A DNA stretch of 64,000 bases from contig JAIWZP010000018.1 of the NCBI GenBank assembly GCA_025201375.1, forward strand, positions 474,382 through 538,381. Direction: 5' to 3'. The position numbers and the translations under genes are program-made. Shown in pieces: positions 11,830 through 23,242 of this stretch (within the stretch, counting starts at the first letter, position 1; every line of letters starts with the position of its first letter). Below the pieces are notes generated by a model. The model searched no databases. It saw nothing but the letters and a program-made list of their open reading frames with translations, and was not told the origin of the DNA. Origin of the DNA: Gongronella butleri (Eukaryota > Mucoromycota > Mucoromycetes > Mucorales > Cunninghamellaceae).

Positions 11830-12640
11830 AACGTTAAGCGTGGGTAATTAGCCAGCTGCCTTCAAGCCTAAAAATTTGTCACGCGGCCCGGATAGGTATC
11901 TCGCTGCACGCGCATTGCAAGCGCGTCCTAAATCAACTGTTCATGCTGCTGATACGCCTCTGTGGTCTATGTGTCGACCGCGCCGATTGCATTATTGTCC
12001 AAGCCATTGTCGTCTTTTTCGCAAGATCTTGAGACAGGTCGGCCAAGGTGATGCGAGCATTGGCGGCCAAATGCTTGTCACGGAGAAACGTGTCAATCTC
12101 ACAGCAACTTTGCAGGGACATGTCTAATTTTAAAATGGAAATTCATGAGCAATGACACGTTTGACGCACTCTTGACGCACTTGGACACGCTCTTGACGTG
12201 TTCTTGACGCGTTTTACGCAAGTTTGTTATTTAATCTGCATATTTCAAGAATTAGTGAAACCTTACCCGCGACCTGTTTCCGTACAGTGTGGTCCCGATT
12301 TTCTTGATTAAGTTCTTGGAGAAATAGCCCTGAGGTGCGTCAGACCACGCGTAATTCTATGCAGTCGCAACAAAAATAAAACACGTTTAAATTCTTGGCT
12401 TTCATGAGCGACTTGGAGCAGTGCCGCACCTGGTTGAACGCCACTCGCGCCAAGCAGTACCTTCCATACCGCATCGAGACCGACAATCTTTAGGTGGTCG
12501 TTGCGTAATTATTGAAATGCGGAGGCCCCCAAAGATGATTTAGAGCCAAGGTAAGAGCTCTCTCTCTTTTTTCTTCACTCAATTTAATAAAATAGAAGCT
12601 GCTACACACAAAACGGCATATATAGTAGCTAAAAAGGTGC
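11830..12640. other. Unresolved stretch with short ORFs and a TTGACGC mini-repeat
   Basis: A minus-strand ORF with an ATG at 12121 (62 residues, FLRDKHLAANARITLADL...) and a plus-strand 29-residue ORF at 12414-12503 are the only coding-like signals. Neither can be assigned. At about 12160-12215, TCTTGACGC(A/G) occurs four times at 10-18 nt spacing. Confidence 0.3.
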
Positions 12641-12649
12641 GAGGAGAGA

Positions 12650-12900
12650 GACTTGGAGTCATGTTTTTTTCTGGCAAAATTGGTCATGGATTCCGAGATG
12701 GCTGTCGTTGTCAGAGTGTTGTGGGTCGCTCGTCCTTTTTTTAGTCCAGAAACCCTCAATAGCTCGTCGGTGTGCGCATTATGCATCCCAAAAATGGCTG
12801 TTGGCTTTTGGGCGAGTATTGTGTTTCATTGCGGCAAAAAAAAAAAAAAAAAAAAAAAAGGCAGATTGGCATCACGAGAAATGAGAGTTTGAATGTCTCC
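12650..12900 (+). repeat. Outlying copy of the 170-bp repeat
   Basis: It contains the hallmark sequence of the 14.66-15.32 kb units (GTGTGCGCATTATGCATCCC, then AAAAATGGCTGTTG, GGGCGAG and a CATTGC followed by an A-tract, then ATCACGAGAAATGAGAG). The A-tract is 23 nt long. Confidence 0.6.
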
Positions 12901-13119
12901 CCCACATCTTGCCAGGCCAGGCAAGGGCCAGCCCCAAACCCACCACCCGCCACCAGCCACCCACAGCTTATTACTGTATCTGAACGTTTACAGTACGTAA
13001 CAAATTTTGGACGCGGTTTAAAACGCTGTACACGCGTATTGCAACTCAGTGAGAAGCACCTCAAATACAGTACTGTATGCCTTTAAGGCAGACTTAACCT
13101 GCCGTTCGGTAACATTTTT

Positions 13120-14260
13120 TCTCACGAGAAAGTGTTTTTCAAACTTTGGTGGCGTGCTGTGCCTCCAGAATTTTTTTTTACAGCCTGCTTGCCCGCCAAT
13201 GAAAACTGCGTCATCGCACAAACTATAGCCCAGTGCTCAAGGCGAACCCGCCCGATTTTTTTTGGACTCGAAAATGCCAAAAACCTCCTATTTGTACCAT
13301 TCTGCATTCATCTGTCAATCTTCATGGTTGACCCCGCTCAAAAATACCTGCACCGGATTCAGCGCAAAATTTACAACAAAAACGCTTAAACCCCCATAGC
13401 GCTACGACCACTTTTGAAAATTCAGGGGTCACTCAGGGGTCACACATCTCACCCCACAGGAAATGCCTAATTTCGATTTTTTTTGAACTCCGAGTGATCA
13501 ATGCATCCCAAACAGGTAACTCCGACAATTTGCGATTGGCTGATAAAATGACAGGTCGCACCAGCGTAAGAAAGAGCCCCAAAGAGTGACGCATGAATGG
13601 TGATCGACTGAGAAAAGTGCTTACTTTGGTCAAGATTTTTTTTACAAATTCAACATTTGACACTTCCAATTTAAGGTGCATGGATTGCATAGATATTTTT
13701 TGTTTGATATTTTTTTTATTTTTTTTTATTTTGCACATTTTTGCACGCTGAGTGGGCTGCAGCTTGCTGAAGAAATGACACATGCAAAATGTCAAAACCC
13801 AAGCTATCGCAGTGCAAGCCATCCCATTAGATGCTTTGGTCCCTGTTTGTTAGTAAAACTGGAATAATAATCACACGTTTTATTAGACCGTTGTCGAACA
13901 AATCGCGATCAAAGATTTTGATGCAAAAGTGAATTTTCTCTGCGAGCTTTAGCCATCCATCGACGAAACTGGTCTCATTCGATAGAGATGCAACAGATGT
14001 CTTCGACACGTTAAAAGCACCGCATGTTGTCTAATCCGTTGCTGGCAACATCGACATTAAAATTTTTCGTAATCTTTGAACGGATTTCACAAGCGTACAA
14101 AAGTTGTGCATCGGCGAAAAAAACATTCCGGAAATGACGTCCGAGCCTGTTTCTTTCGAATGATACCAGTTTCATCCTGATCCACAAAATATTTCAAGAG
14201 CCCAACGCTGAATTTGGGAAAACATCGATATTTTGGATTCATCTTCACAAGGAGCACTCA
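13120..14260 (+). repeat. Dispersed repeat family B, copy 1
   Basis: About 1.1 kb matching 42,180-43,150 over most of its length. Shared landmarks are GTGCCTCCAGAATTTTTTTT, ATTCAGCGCAAAATTTACAA, CAGGGGTCACTCAGGGGTCA, ATCAATGCATCCCAAACAGG and TGTTTGTTAGTAAAA. The distal part (13,870-14,250) also matches 19,360-19,760. Frames inside are short and not conserved between copies, so it looks non-coding or long dead. Confidence 0.7.
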
Positions 14261-14659
14261 ACCGACGACCTCGCACCACCTGGTACAGTAGAAAAACATT
14301 TTGAAAATGATCTCGTCAAAGCGTGCTGCCATGCAGTTTCACGCTTTCACCGCGATCCACGAAAATTGCGTCAAACGTACAATAGATGGGGGTGCGGCAC
14401 TATCCTGCCACCAGTGGCCTAGCACCTCTCACACGTTAGGCGAGGCCCGGAGGCGGCGGAACTTGTCTTAAATAGTACAATCGGCAAGAAAATTACCGAG
14501 ATTAGATCTTTGTACTAATAGGATTTGGCCAATATTTTCACTGGAGGTGTATTTTTACGTCGGATGCCCATGGAGCGTTTAAAAAAAAGAAAAATGTTCT
14601 TAGTTGACGAGCAATCCTTCATTTCATGGAAAAAAATAAAGCGTTTGGCAGGTGAAAAA

Positions 14660-15099
14660 ATAAAGCCATGGAAGCTGTTGCGCATCGGTCCGTGAAAAAA
14701 TTGAGGTTGATCATAATAGGCAATGGATGTCGGGCAGCTTTTTTTCTTTCGGGCGAAGTGTTGTGGTTCCATTACAGAAAAAAAAGCCTCGATAGCTCGG
14801 TGTGCGCATCATATATCTCAAGAATACCTGTTGGGCGAGTGTTGTGCTTCCATTGCTGATGAACATCACGAGAAATAAGAGCTTGAGTGTCTCAATTCAC
14901 TTTTTCCGCAAACCTCGAGATCGCTCCTCCTTTTTTTTTAAGTCCGGAAACCCTCGATAGGTCCGTGCGCTGCGCATCATGCATCTCAAAAATGCCTGTT
15001 GTTGGACGAGTGTGGTGGTTCCATTGCAGATGGAGATCACGAGAAACGAGAGCATGAGTGGCTCGATTGGCTTTTTGTGCAAACTTCGGCGGGGGTCGC

Positions 15100-15141
<42 letters not shown>

Positions 15142-15320
15142 TTTACCCGGCAGAAACCTTCAATGGGTCGGTATCCGCATCATCGTTCCCAAAAATGCCC
15201 GTTGGGCGAGGGTTGTGGTTCCAGTGCAGAAAAAAAAGGCCCCGATAGGTCCGTGTGCTGCGCATCATTCATGCATCCCAAAAATGGCTGTTGTGTGAGT
15301 CTGGTGGTTTCAATGCAGCA
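14660..15320 (+). repeat. Tandem ~170-bp repeat, about four diverged units
   Basis: Successive units share GGTCCGTG(T/C)GCTGCGCATCA, CATCCCAAAAATGCCTGTTG, GGGCGAG(T/G)GTTGTGGTTCC and ATTGCAGA. They begin near 14,780, 14,955, 15,160 and 15,245. The third is preceded by a T-tract of about 37 nt (15,103-15,139). Frame-spanning ORFs here are artefacts of the T-tract. Confidence 0.65.
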
Positions 15321-15573
15321 ATTGGACATCAAGCATGGATTCGTCACCCCGCTTAAACTTTTTGTGGTCGCTTCATGATAAACAGGAAATCATAGCCATT
15401 GGCAACAAATAAACACTTCTGGCAATGAAAAATCAAAAAGGTTTCATTGTGCATTCTGTGTCTAATTGGTATAGCACACAAAAGTTTCATTCTTAAAGCC
15501 AACCATTTTCATGTCCTAAATTAGACGTTGGCCGCTTCCCTTCCTGCTATTGATTGTGTTCTCCACACTGCCA

Positions 15574-16659
15574 ATGCATTTGTGCCGTCGCGACTCTAGA
15601 GATGTGATCTCTGTACCTGTTGAGATCTTCGAGCTCATTTTGCAGCACACGGATCGCAGCACACGCATTGAGCTGCGATTTACCTGCCGCCTGGTGCGCG
15701 ACCTCGCCACCCCCTTAGTGTTTGACAAGCTGTACGCCGACGTGAAGCCCAATCCACCACGCGCAGACCATGATCTTGTGTCGTTCAAGCGACTTTGGAT
15801 CAATCGTGTGCACTCTGAGCCAAGGGTTCTGGACACGTCACGCGTTTTACTCCGTCCCATGGTGCGATCCATTACGGTTGGCACGGATGCCATCCATGTC
15901 AACCACGTCCAATCCCTCCTGAAGAGCTGCCCTAATGTTTCTGAACTTGGTCTCATCGTGCACGGTACTGAAAAGTCGACAGTCGCGCGTGTCGTCAAAA
16001 CTATGAGTCTGGCCTTATCTTCACAGCAAATCCGTTGTGTTACACTCTTCGGTGACATTGAACGCGTTATTCTGCACCTACAGGAAATCCCCAAAATGAG
16101 CGTGGGCCACCTGTCCATCCTTCCACACTACCATCCTCACAGCAATAAACGCTATCCTTTGGCATGGTTGTTGGACCTAGAGCAGCAACACGCACCGATG
16201 CTCACCTCTTTGACTATCGACTTGAGCGAACTCGACGGGGCTAATTTCATGGAAACTCGCGCACCGCATCAGCCTTACAATGAGAATCATGCGAACAACT
16301 GCCGTTACTGTACACACCCTCTGCCGTCCGTGGAACGTGTCTCAATTGGCGTACCGGCGACACTACATTATCCGCGAGCCAAATTCATCAGACTGATCAC
16401 TTACGTGTGCATCAAGTTCCCACGCACGCGCGCACTCGAATTGCATACCAGCCGCTATCAGGAGTATCCTCGACCCAGGGTTCTTCACAATGAAAATCTG
16501 CTGGGTCAGCCATTGGAGTATCTGCCCTCCCTCGAGCTGGTCGAGATCCACCACCCGGCTGTCAACGATATTCTCAGTGTGCTACAAGACTACAACCTTA
16601 TCGCCCCTAGTGCCACACATCGACGGACACCCGCTACCGTGATTGCTTCAACTTTCTAA
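15574..16659 (+). CDS. F-box-like protein
   Basis: An intron-free frame of 361 residues from the first in-frame ATG (15574; an upstream TTG is open but unlikely). Residues 10-50 fit an F-box: VPVEIFELILQHTDRSTRIE, followed by a cysteine-containing helix TCRLVRDLATPLVFDKLYADV. The remainder contains spaced leucine/valine segments (VSELGLIV, LTSLTIDL, LELVEIHH) typical of the degenerate leucine-rich repeats in fungal F-box proteins. By family knowledge these are substrate adaptors of SCF ubiquitin ligases that bind Skp1 through the F-box. The target is unknown. Codon use and lack of frame damage suggest it is functional. Flanks on both sides are repeats and gene-free DNA. Confidence 0.75.
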   Translation: MHLCRRDSRDVISVPVEIFELILQHTDRSTRIELRFTCRLVRDLATPLVFDKLYADVKPNPPRADHDLVSFKRLWINRVHSEPRVLDTSRVLLRPMVRSITVGTDAIHVNHVQSLLKSCPNVSELGLIVHGTEKSTVARVVKTMSLALSSQQIRCVTLFGDIERVILHLQEIPKMSVGHLSILPHYHPHSNKRYPLAWLLDLEQQHAPMLTSLTIDLSELDGANFMETRAPHQPYNENHANNCRYCTHPLPSVERVSIGVPATLHYPRAKFIRLITYVCIKFPRTRALELHTSRYQEYPRPRVLHNENLLGQPLEYLPSLELVEIHHPAVNDILSVLQDYNLIAPSATHRRTPATVIASTF

Positions 16660-17633
16660 TCTGAACACTCTGTCCATGATAAGCAATTACGAAAAAAATC
16701 TCGCTCTTCCCTTCTTCTTGATTCGCATTACGCCCCTGTCACGCCAAACGGGGATATAGCCTACAGTATGCTATTACTACTATATTAGGACTCGCATAAA
16801 ATATCATGTGATACGCATTTTCCTCCTTGAGGGCCTCTGGCCCTTATGTCCGTGCAACGTCAAGGTGCCGCTCAGAGTCATACAACATGATTCAAGCACA
16901 AAATAAATAAATAAAACGAATTGAGGAGCGTGTGATACAGCGGGCTGAAGAAAATCTACAAAAGACGCCGTGGGTTAGGGATTGCAAGAGAATTCTCGAA
17001 AAACAATGATGCAAGAGGGCAGCAGATCACCGTAGTACGGAATTGCGCTTCGTGATGTGACTTGGGAAGTGCACATATAGAACTTGAAGCAATCAAAAAG
17101 CATAAACACGCGCATTCCCCGTGGCCGGAAAAAAATGAATAAAAAACAAGGTTTCAAATTGCAAGATGGCTATCCCAACCATTCGATATCCAGGTAGAAG
17201 AACTCTAAAGTGAGTAGCATCTGTGATCCAGTTTTTTATTCAACGGAAGGCCTAAATGCTCACATTCAAATGGGTCAATACCAAATGCTCGATTAAACGT
17301 AGCCAAAACAAGTCCTTACGCGCTGGTGATTGAGCTATCTCGCTCCATTCTTTATTTCATGATGAATTGGATAGAAATATATGAGGTTTAAATTGGAGTA
17401 ACAGCTTCTTTTGCGATTGTATTTTTTTACGCGTTTAACTGTAGCCATTGTATCTAGGATGTGGATGATGACGAGAACGACCCAGGACCAAAAGAAATTT
17501 CGCACAAACCAGAGCAAATGGTCAGTGAAGCGCAACGAATAGGTCCTAGCAAAAAAAAAAAAAATTGATCAGACACTATGTGTATGGCGCGCATGATGCG
17601 TATTTACAATGCCAGGCCAGCCAGGCCGGGGTC
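16660..17633. other. Intergenic, no gene seen
   Basis: About 1 kb 3' of the F-box gene with no convincing coding frame. It ends at the LINE target site. Confidence 0.4.
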
Positions 17634-17650
17634 AGTCACATCTAGTTTTT
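17634..17650. repeat. Target-site duplication of the LINE, left copy
   Basis: AGTCACATCTAGTTTTT here is identical to 19325-19341. The last five T merge with the poly(T) tract, so the true duplication is 12-17 nt. Confidence 0.85.
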
Positions 17651-19324
17651 TTTTTTTTTTTTTTTTTTTTGTATAATGATTAACTTTTTAATAGGCAACC
17701 GTTAATCATTCTAGAAAAGCATAACAGATCAACTCAGGGAGAAGGGGTCGGGTGGGGGTAAGTGGCATTGGGATGGGGGATGGAGGTACAAGGGGGAAAA
17801 GGAAGAAAAGAAAAGAGGAAAGAAAAAAAAAAAAAAAAAAAAAAAAAAAACCAAGTGACTGGGGGGGCAGATGTGATCAGCTTCTTTTGCGTGAGGCGTC
17901 GATGGCTGGGCCAACTTGTTCGAAGTGATGTTTCCAGGCGGCAAGGATGGAGGCATTGAAGAGGGGGAGGAGATTGGCCGGGCACCGAGAGGGTCGACGG
18001 AGCCAAAACTTGATATCGGAATCGAGGAGCTGTACCTTGTGGTCCACTTGTTGCTGGGCCCAGATCGCGTGTTTTGGTGGGCATGCAAAGATGAAATGGA
18101 TGTCATTTTCGATGGTGCTGTGGCAAAATTGACACATGGGCGTCTGGAAATCACGGTGTTGGCGTTTGAACATGTGGGCTGCAGTGGGTAGGCACTCGGT
18201 GAGTAGGCGCCACCAGATTGTACACGTTTTGTGCGCGATGTCTCTATGTTTCCAGATCCGTCTCCAGTCACGTCGGTCGCAGTCGAGGCGCATGAGGTAT
18301 GGTGGTGGCTGGCTTGTGTCGGGTTGGAAGCGTGGGTGCTGCGTGTGTCGAATGAGTCGTGGCGTGACCTTGTGGATGGGGACTGGCTTGGCTGCGATCG
18401 GTGTGTGGAGGCAGAGGATTTTCGTGGCGGCGTCAATGGCCCATCCAGGCGTCTGCCTCAGCGCATTGAGGGCCAATTCGAGCCGGGCGTGCCAGGGAAA
18501 CGTCGAGGTATATCGTGGTGCGCCGAGGCTGGAGGCCGTGAGCAGGTCCACGTCGCCATAGGCGCGGTGGAACACGCCTCCAAAGAATGAGAGCATGGGA
18601 TCCGTGGTATTGCTGGGGTCTTTCATGAAGCGTTTGCAAAGGTGGATCTGCAGGGCCAATTGCTGGGTAACGGGGTCGATGGCTCCCAGGCCGCCTTCAT
18701 CCTTGGGCCTTGTGACAACGTCCCAGGCGGGCGTGATGTTGAAATTCATCAGTATTGAGCGTGCACGTGCGCGGATCTTGTTTAGCCAGGTGAGTGGGAC
18801 GGGCGTGACACGGACAACGTGCCAAATCTTGGATAAAATCAATGCATTGGTGACCAAGCTGGAACCTCGGATGGACAGATTCCGCCGTTTGTGTCTCTGG
18901 CATTGTATTTCCACCTTGCGTGTCAGATCAGCCAAAAAGGTATTCAATTGCGCGGGCGTCGAGTATAGGGGGAATCCGAGATATTTCGCTGCATTTGTGG
19001 ACAATTTGTCGTGCCATTGAGCACCTGTGGCGTGTCGGACCTGCCACCATGCCGGGTGCGGGTTGCCACTCAAGGATATAAGCTCGGTCTTGTGGACGTT
19101 GAGACGTGCGTTGGAGGCGAGGGCGTATTTGTCGTAAATCCCCATTAGGACGTCCCAGTCCGCTGGTTTCTGGAGCATAATGGCGAGATCATCCGCGTAG
19201 GCCATGATCTTGACGCGATACGTGGGGCGTGCATTGGCACTTGGGCTTGCATAGCTGGCCCCAAAAGGTGCTATCCCTCTGATGGCCGGCTCCTTGATGA
19301 TGCTGCGGATCAAAGGTTCAATCA
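17651..19324 (-). mobile_element. 5'-truncated non-LTR retrotransposon (LINE) insertion
   Basis: The element reads on the minus strand. Its 3' end is a 25-nt tail (T17646-17670 on the plus strand) abutting the left target-site copy. Its 5' end joins the right copy at 19325 inside the reverse transcriptase domain. Truncation at the 5' end, an A-tail and a 12-17 bp target duplication are the signature of target-primed reverse transcription. A second 28-nt A/T tract at about 17,823-17,850 lies inside the 3' UTR. The element sits inside a copy of repeat family B, so it is younger than that repeat. Confidence 0.9.
17877..19324 (-). CDS. LINE ORF2 remnant: reverse transcriptase C-terminal half and zinc knuckle
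   Basis: About 480 residues remain open from the truncation point to a stop at 17877. The RT catalytic motif is AYADDLAIML, followed by the thumb (NVHKTELISLSG, KYLGFPL) and a long connection region. A C-terminal zf-RVT-like motif C-x2-C-x7-H-x4-C appears at CQFCHSTIENDIHFIFAC. The fingers/palm N-terminus and the endonuclease are absent because of 5' truncation, so it cannot move on its own. The frame continues upstream for 14 codons into flanking DNA (MIFIQDLLKTRCDL), which is host sequence and not element. The clade appears Tad1/L1-like. The intact frame suggests recent insertion. Confidence 0.85.
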
Positions 19325-19341
19325 AGTCACATCTAGTTTTT
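19325..19341. repeat. Target-site duplication of the LINE, right copy
   Basis: This is identical to 17634-17650. It continues into AGCAAATCTTG and the family B sequence. Confidence 0.85.
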
Positions 19342-19760
19342 AGCAAATCTTGAATAAAAATCACGGATCGACTAGACCGTTGTCGAGCAAAGTGCCATTA
19401 ACGAATATATCGAAAAAAGCTGTTTTCTATGTCGGTTGTGGATCGGATGGCAGTGAAACTGGACTCATCTGGGAGAGACTCAAATGGTGCTTTAGACACG
19501 TTAAAAGCTCTGGACGTCGTTCTTTCCGTTGTCGAGAAAAATGAGTTAGAAAATTGTTCAAATGCTTAAATGGATTTTGCAGGCATGGAAAAGTCGTTTA
19601 TCGCGCAAGCAAACAAGCCGAAAATGACGACGCCCGAGTGTGCCCCATTCGAGTCGAACCAGTTTCACTACGATCCACAGAATATTTCGAGATCCAGTGT
19701 TAAAAGTTGCAAAATAACTGAATTTTGGATTCATCTGCATAATAATCGAGTCGACCTCCG
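19342..19760 (+). repeat. Family B repeat, partial copy
   Basis: It matches 13,870-14,250 and 42,920-43,150. Landmarks are GACCGTTGTCGAGCAAA, ACACGTTAAAAGC and GATCCACA(G/A)AATATTTC(G/A)AGA. It forms the right flank of the LINE insertion. Confidence 0.6.
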
Positions 19761-20840
19761 GGTTTTAATTTCTCATGAGAAGAAGAAATCAAGAAAATAC
19801 GTGCACCAAGTGGCCTCGTACCTTTCAAAGCTACAAGTGGCCCCACATCTTGCCAGACCAGGCAAGGGCCTCTGGACCTTGTTAAAGTGAATTGGATTAG
19901 CTATGATCCATTCAAGGCATACCACCGGGCTGTGTGGTTTTGTGGGTCAAAGAAGATAAAGTTGATAAAAGAGAGTGAAGAAAGGAGGAGAAGAGGAAAA
20001 GCGCAAGCGACAAGCTATGGGGCTCAAGTAGAGAAAAAGAAGGCTCGCTGCACTTTCATTGATGGTACATGCCTGCCAGATAGCAAACTACTAGTGACTT
20101 GGCTTTTTTTTCTTTTTTGTGATGTTATACTGCGTAGCGCGTCAGTGCGCCTAATCACGTGTACCAAATACAACAAGTTGACACTTTTTTTTTTTATTTG
20201 TTGTGTGGGGCTTTTGAGAGGAAAGGGGTTGTAATTTTACACCAGTGACAGCGGGGAAGGCTCCCAGGAATGTCATTGGCTGACTCTTTCTAAAAATGGC
20301 TTTTTTAGAGTTTCGGTGTTTCAACAAGTGAAAAGCAGACGCATAAAAAATGTGCCTGGATATACGTTTCCACAAGGCAACACGCAGGACGCGAAAGATG
20401 CTGAAAAAAAGTCAAATCAATAAAATTCAAGACTTTCTGGACAATTTGAGAACAATAAGCATGGTGCTGCACTTCAGTGCTGTCGGGCTATGCATTTTTC
20501 ATCCGAGAAATTGAAAATAAAAGCCATTGCCTACGTATCATACGCGTGTTGCCAAGAGACTTTTTGAATAGAAAGAGCCAGTTATACTTTATCCAAAAAT
20601 GTCACAAAATCCGCATTGCTGAACAGATCATTTATTGTTATTTCATCTTGCAATGACGATATACTTTACCTTGGAGAATCTGAGCCACCCTAACCAGCCT
20701 AAATGGCGTGTAACGTTGCGCCACAGCTGCCTTGGCGATTTTCCCCGAAAGTAGACATTTTTCAGGGACTATTTAAACCCGTTCTGGTATGTTTCAAGAT
20801 TTTTCTTTTTTTTTTTTTGTCTTGAAAAAAATCATCATCT
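19761..20840. other. Intergenic, no gene seen
   Basis: No supported coding frame. A CTTGCCAGACCAGGCAAGGGCC palindrome-like motif at about 19,850 resembles one at about 12,908. The last 150 bases are the presumed promoter of the C2-domain gene. Confidence 0.4.
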
Positions 20841-22252
20841 ATGCCTTCAATTGCTATTACGACAAGTAAGATATCAAAGTTGAGTGACAATATATAGACT
20901 CATCCACTTTTATCATTGAATAGAAACTGTGGACGGACTGAACAAGAGTCTTTTTGAAAGTAATTACAAAAAAAAAAAAAAAAAAAACGCGCTTGATTTA
21001 CATGCAATTTCTCACCAACCCTCCCTCTTTTGTTATTGATTCCATTGTTTACAGATGTCAGCGTCTTCCTTGGCTTTTACTTTGACCACAATGAGAAGCA
21101 CCGCACCACGGCCGAATATGGTCCTGAACCCAAGTTTGAGCATACTTTTACTCTGTACGTGAGCCTGATGAACCTAAAAGCGATTGATGCAGAATCTTTT
21201 TTCTCACTCACGAACCCGATCCTTTTTCCAGACCGGTACCTGCAGGAACAACCGTGTTGCATTTAGAATTGGTCAATGAGAGCGCTGAACAACCTCAGGT
21301 GATTGCCCATGGTCAATTGGATCTTGCTACAGCCGACGGGCCAGTGATTTCTGTGCCCTTGTATATGACGGGAGGATCGGATCAACTGCTTGGCAAAGCT
21401 CTGCTCATTGTGGAATTGGCCCCTTCGGATGATGCTCATCCTCCCGCGTATGAAGCCCCTGCTGGCCAACAGCATCCTGCGGAAAAGGCGGAACATCGTC
21501 AACCCACCGCGCCTCCCGCTCATCCTCCTGCATCACCCACGCCGGATCGATCTCATGTTCACACTGATAAACCTCACACGCCAACCTTGGAACATGATAA
21601 AGCTCACGACTGGAAGAAAATGACCGCAGGTGCTGCTGCTGTTGCTGGGGTATCCGCGTTTGCCATGCATGAATACGATAACAGAAAGCACGAAAAGGAG
21701 TATGAGCGTTTACGCCAAGAATTCGCGCACAAGGAGCAAGATTACTTGCGTCAGCAAAAATCACTGCAGCAACAATTGCTTGATGCCCAGCATCAAAATC
21801 AGCAACAGCAACTATATTTCCAGCAGCAACAATATCAACAGCAGATGTATTACCATCAACAACAGCAGCCATATTATATGTCTCCACCTTCTGCTCCTCC
21901 TCAGCAATTTGGTTCCTCGGCGCCTGCTCCATATGCTCCCTATGGCGGCTCGCCTGCTCCTCCTCAGGAATACGGCTCATCCTCTTCCACCCCTCCTCCT
22001 GGCGGAGTCGTGGGTCCTTTTGGTATCACCAGCGGTCCCTGGGGCGAGGGCGGTTTGTTTGCTGCCGGTGGTCTCTTTGGTAAGGGCGGCCTTTTGGGCA
22101 AAGGTGGTCCCATTCATCGTCCTTTGGCTCCCGTGGTTGCTTATGGTTACAACCGACGCCAGCAAAAACAGGAAAAGCGTGAACTAAAAGAACAAATCCG
22201 TGATCTGAAGCGTCAAGAAAAAGAAATTCGTCGCCAGAGCCACGGTCATTAG
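20841..22252 (+). CDS. C2-domain protein with Q-rich and glycine-rich C-terminal region
   Basis: Four exons (20841-20865, 20924-20959, 21055-21154, 21232-22252) join in phase to 393 residues. The N-terminal ~110 residues fit a C2-like beta sandwich (VFLGFYFDHNEK, FEHTFTLPVPAGTTVLHLEL, VISVPLYM, LLGKALLIVELAP), but the acidic calcium-binding loops are not obvious. Then come a Pro/His-rich linker, a short hydrophobic AGAAAVAGVSAFAM, a coiled coil (EYERLRQEFAHKEQDYLRQQ), a polyglutamine/tyrosine run, a PPG/GGLFGKGGL low-complexity block and a charged C-terminal coiled coil. Similar fungal C2 proteins bind membranes or stress granules, but here the role is unknown. The first exon is only 25 nt and the second 36 nt. 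Confidence 0.8.
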
Positions 22253-22788
22253 ATACCTGAGTTTTATGTATAAAATTCAACTTTGATAAGCTTTGATTGA
22301 TTGTAATAAATGATCCTGATTGTAATGTAAGCAATGAGTCTGACAACTAGAAGACGCGCACACAATTGCTATCTCAAAGCTAATTTTTGACGACTTGATT
22401 TTTGTTTTTTTTTGTTTTATTTGCATCGGTGCTACTCGTGATATCCTTGTCCTTGCTCGTCTCGGCTGGCGCGGGTTGCTCGTTTTCAAGGGCTTCTACG
22501 CGCTCAAACACGGCAAATCGACGTCGTCGTGTTATTTCTCGCCCGAGAATGACGCAGAGGTCTTTTCCTCGGCCGAGTCGCTACATAAGGGTACCTTGAC
22601 CTCCCTGAGCTTCTTGATCGCCCGGTACTTCATGCTCTTGAAAGGATTTTATGCACGCAATGGAGCTTGCTTGATGGATTGAATAAAATTGGATTTATTC
22701 CTGTACTTTGTTGAGATATAGTGCTTATTTTCCATGGCCATAAATGCCTTGGAATTGGATGGTGCATTTGAGGTGGTGGATTGCTGGC
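22253..22788. other. Intergenic, with a possible gene relic at 22,420-22,690
   Basis: After the C2 gene's 3' end, 22,420-22,690 has codon-like composition and an open plus frame (KHGKSTSSCYFSPENDAEV...). I cannot match it to a family, and no start or splice context supports it. Confidence 0.3.
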
Positions 22789-23156
22789 ATGTCTGGCTGT
22801 TTGAGAGGTTTGTCATTTATCACCGTTGGCGAGTATGAGACGGTTGAAGCGCAGCGAAATCCAGGAAATTGTCAAAACCTATGGCGGGTAAGCGAGAAAA
22901 AAGAAAAACCGCCACCTGGCAACGTCCAATGACTAATTTTTTTTTGTTAATTAACAGTCGCATGATGGGCGCTGTGACCAGCGAGACCGATTACATGTTG
23001 CTTGGCCGTGGCATGAGCGAGGCCAAGAAGGCCAAGGTTAAGAAGCTCGGTGTCAAGATGCTCGAAGAGGATGCGATCTACGACCTGATCAACTCATCCA
23101 AGGGCAAGGGCAAGGCCGCGGTCACCGCTGCGCCCGCTGCTGCCGCGCCTATGTAA
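22789..23156 (+). pseudogene. RFC1-like BRCT pseudogene (copy 1)
   Basis: Two exons (about 22789-22887 and 22958-23156) around a GTAAGC...TTAACAG intron encode a BRCT domain like that of replication factor C large subunit. The pieces are SGCLRGLSFITVGEYE, then in another frame RSEIQEIVKTYGG, then RMMGAVTSETDYMLLGRGMS, KVKKLGVKMLEEDAIYDLI and an Ala/Lys/Gly tail ending in a stop. The frame change between GEYE and RSEIQ, and the absence of the rest of RFC1 (AAA+ clamp-loader domain), mark it as a fragment. The retained intron shows that it was copied at the DNA level and not through mRNA. Confidence 0.75.
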
Positions 23157-23242
23157 AAGCATGCAACACGCCAAAAATCGGCCACCTTTGCTGACTTTTT
23201 CTTTTTTTTCTTTTTACAGGCCGTGAGGTTGGCGACTTGCTT

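Noticed and set aside
12414..12503. 29-codon ORF MSDLEQCRTWLNATRAKQYL...
   Set aside because: It has plausible composition but no continuation, homology or splice partner that I can see, so it is not called as a gene.
15058..15378. ORFs with poly-Phe runs
   Set aside because: They are created by the 37-nt T-tract inside a tandem repeat.
17729..18590. Several long frames on both strands within the LINE
   Set aside because: They overlap the reverse transcriptase frame in other phases and contain no motif.
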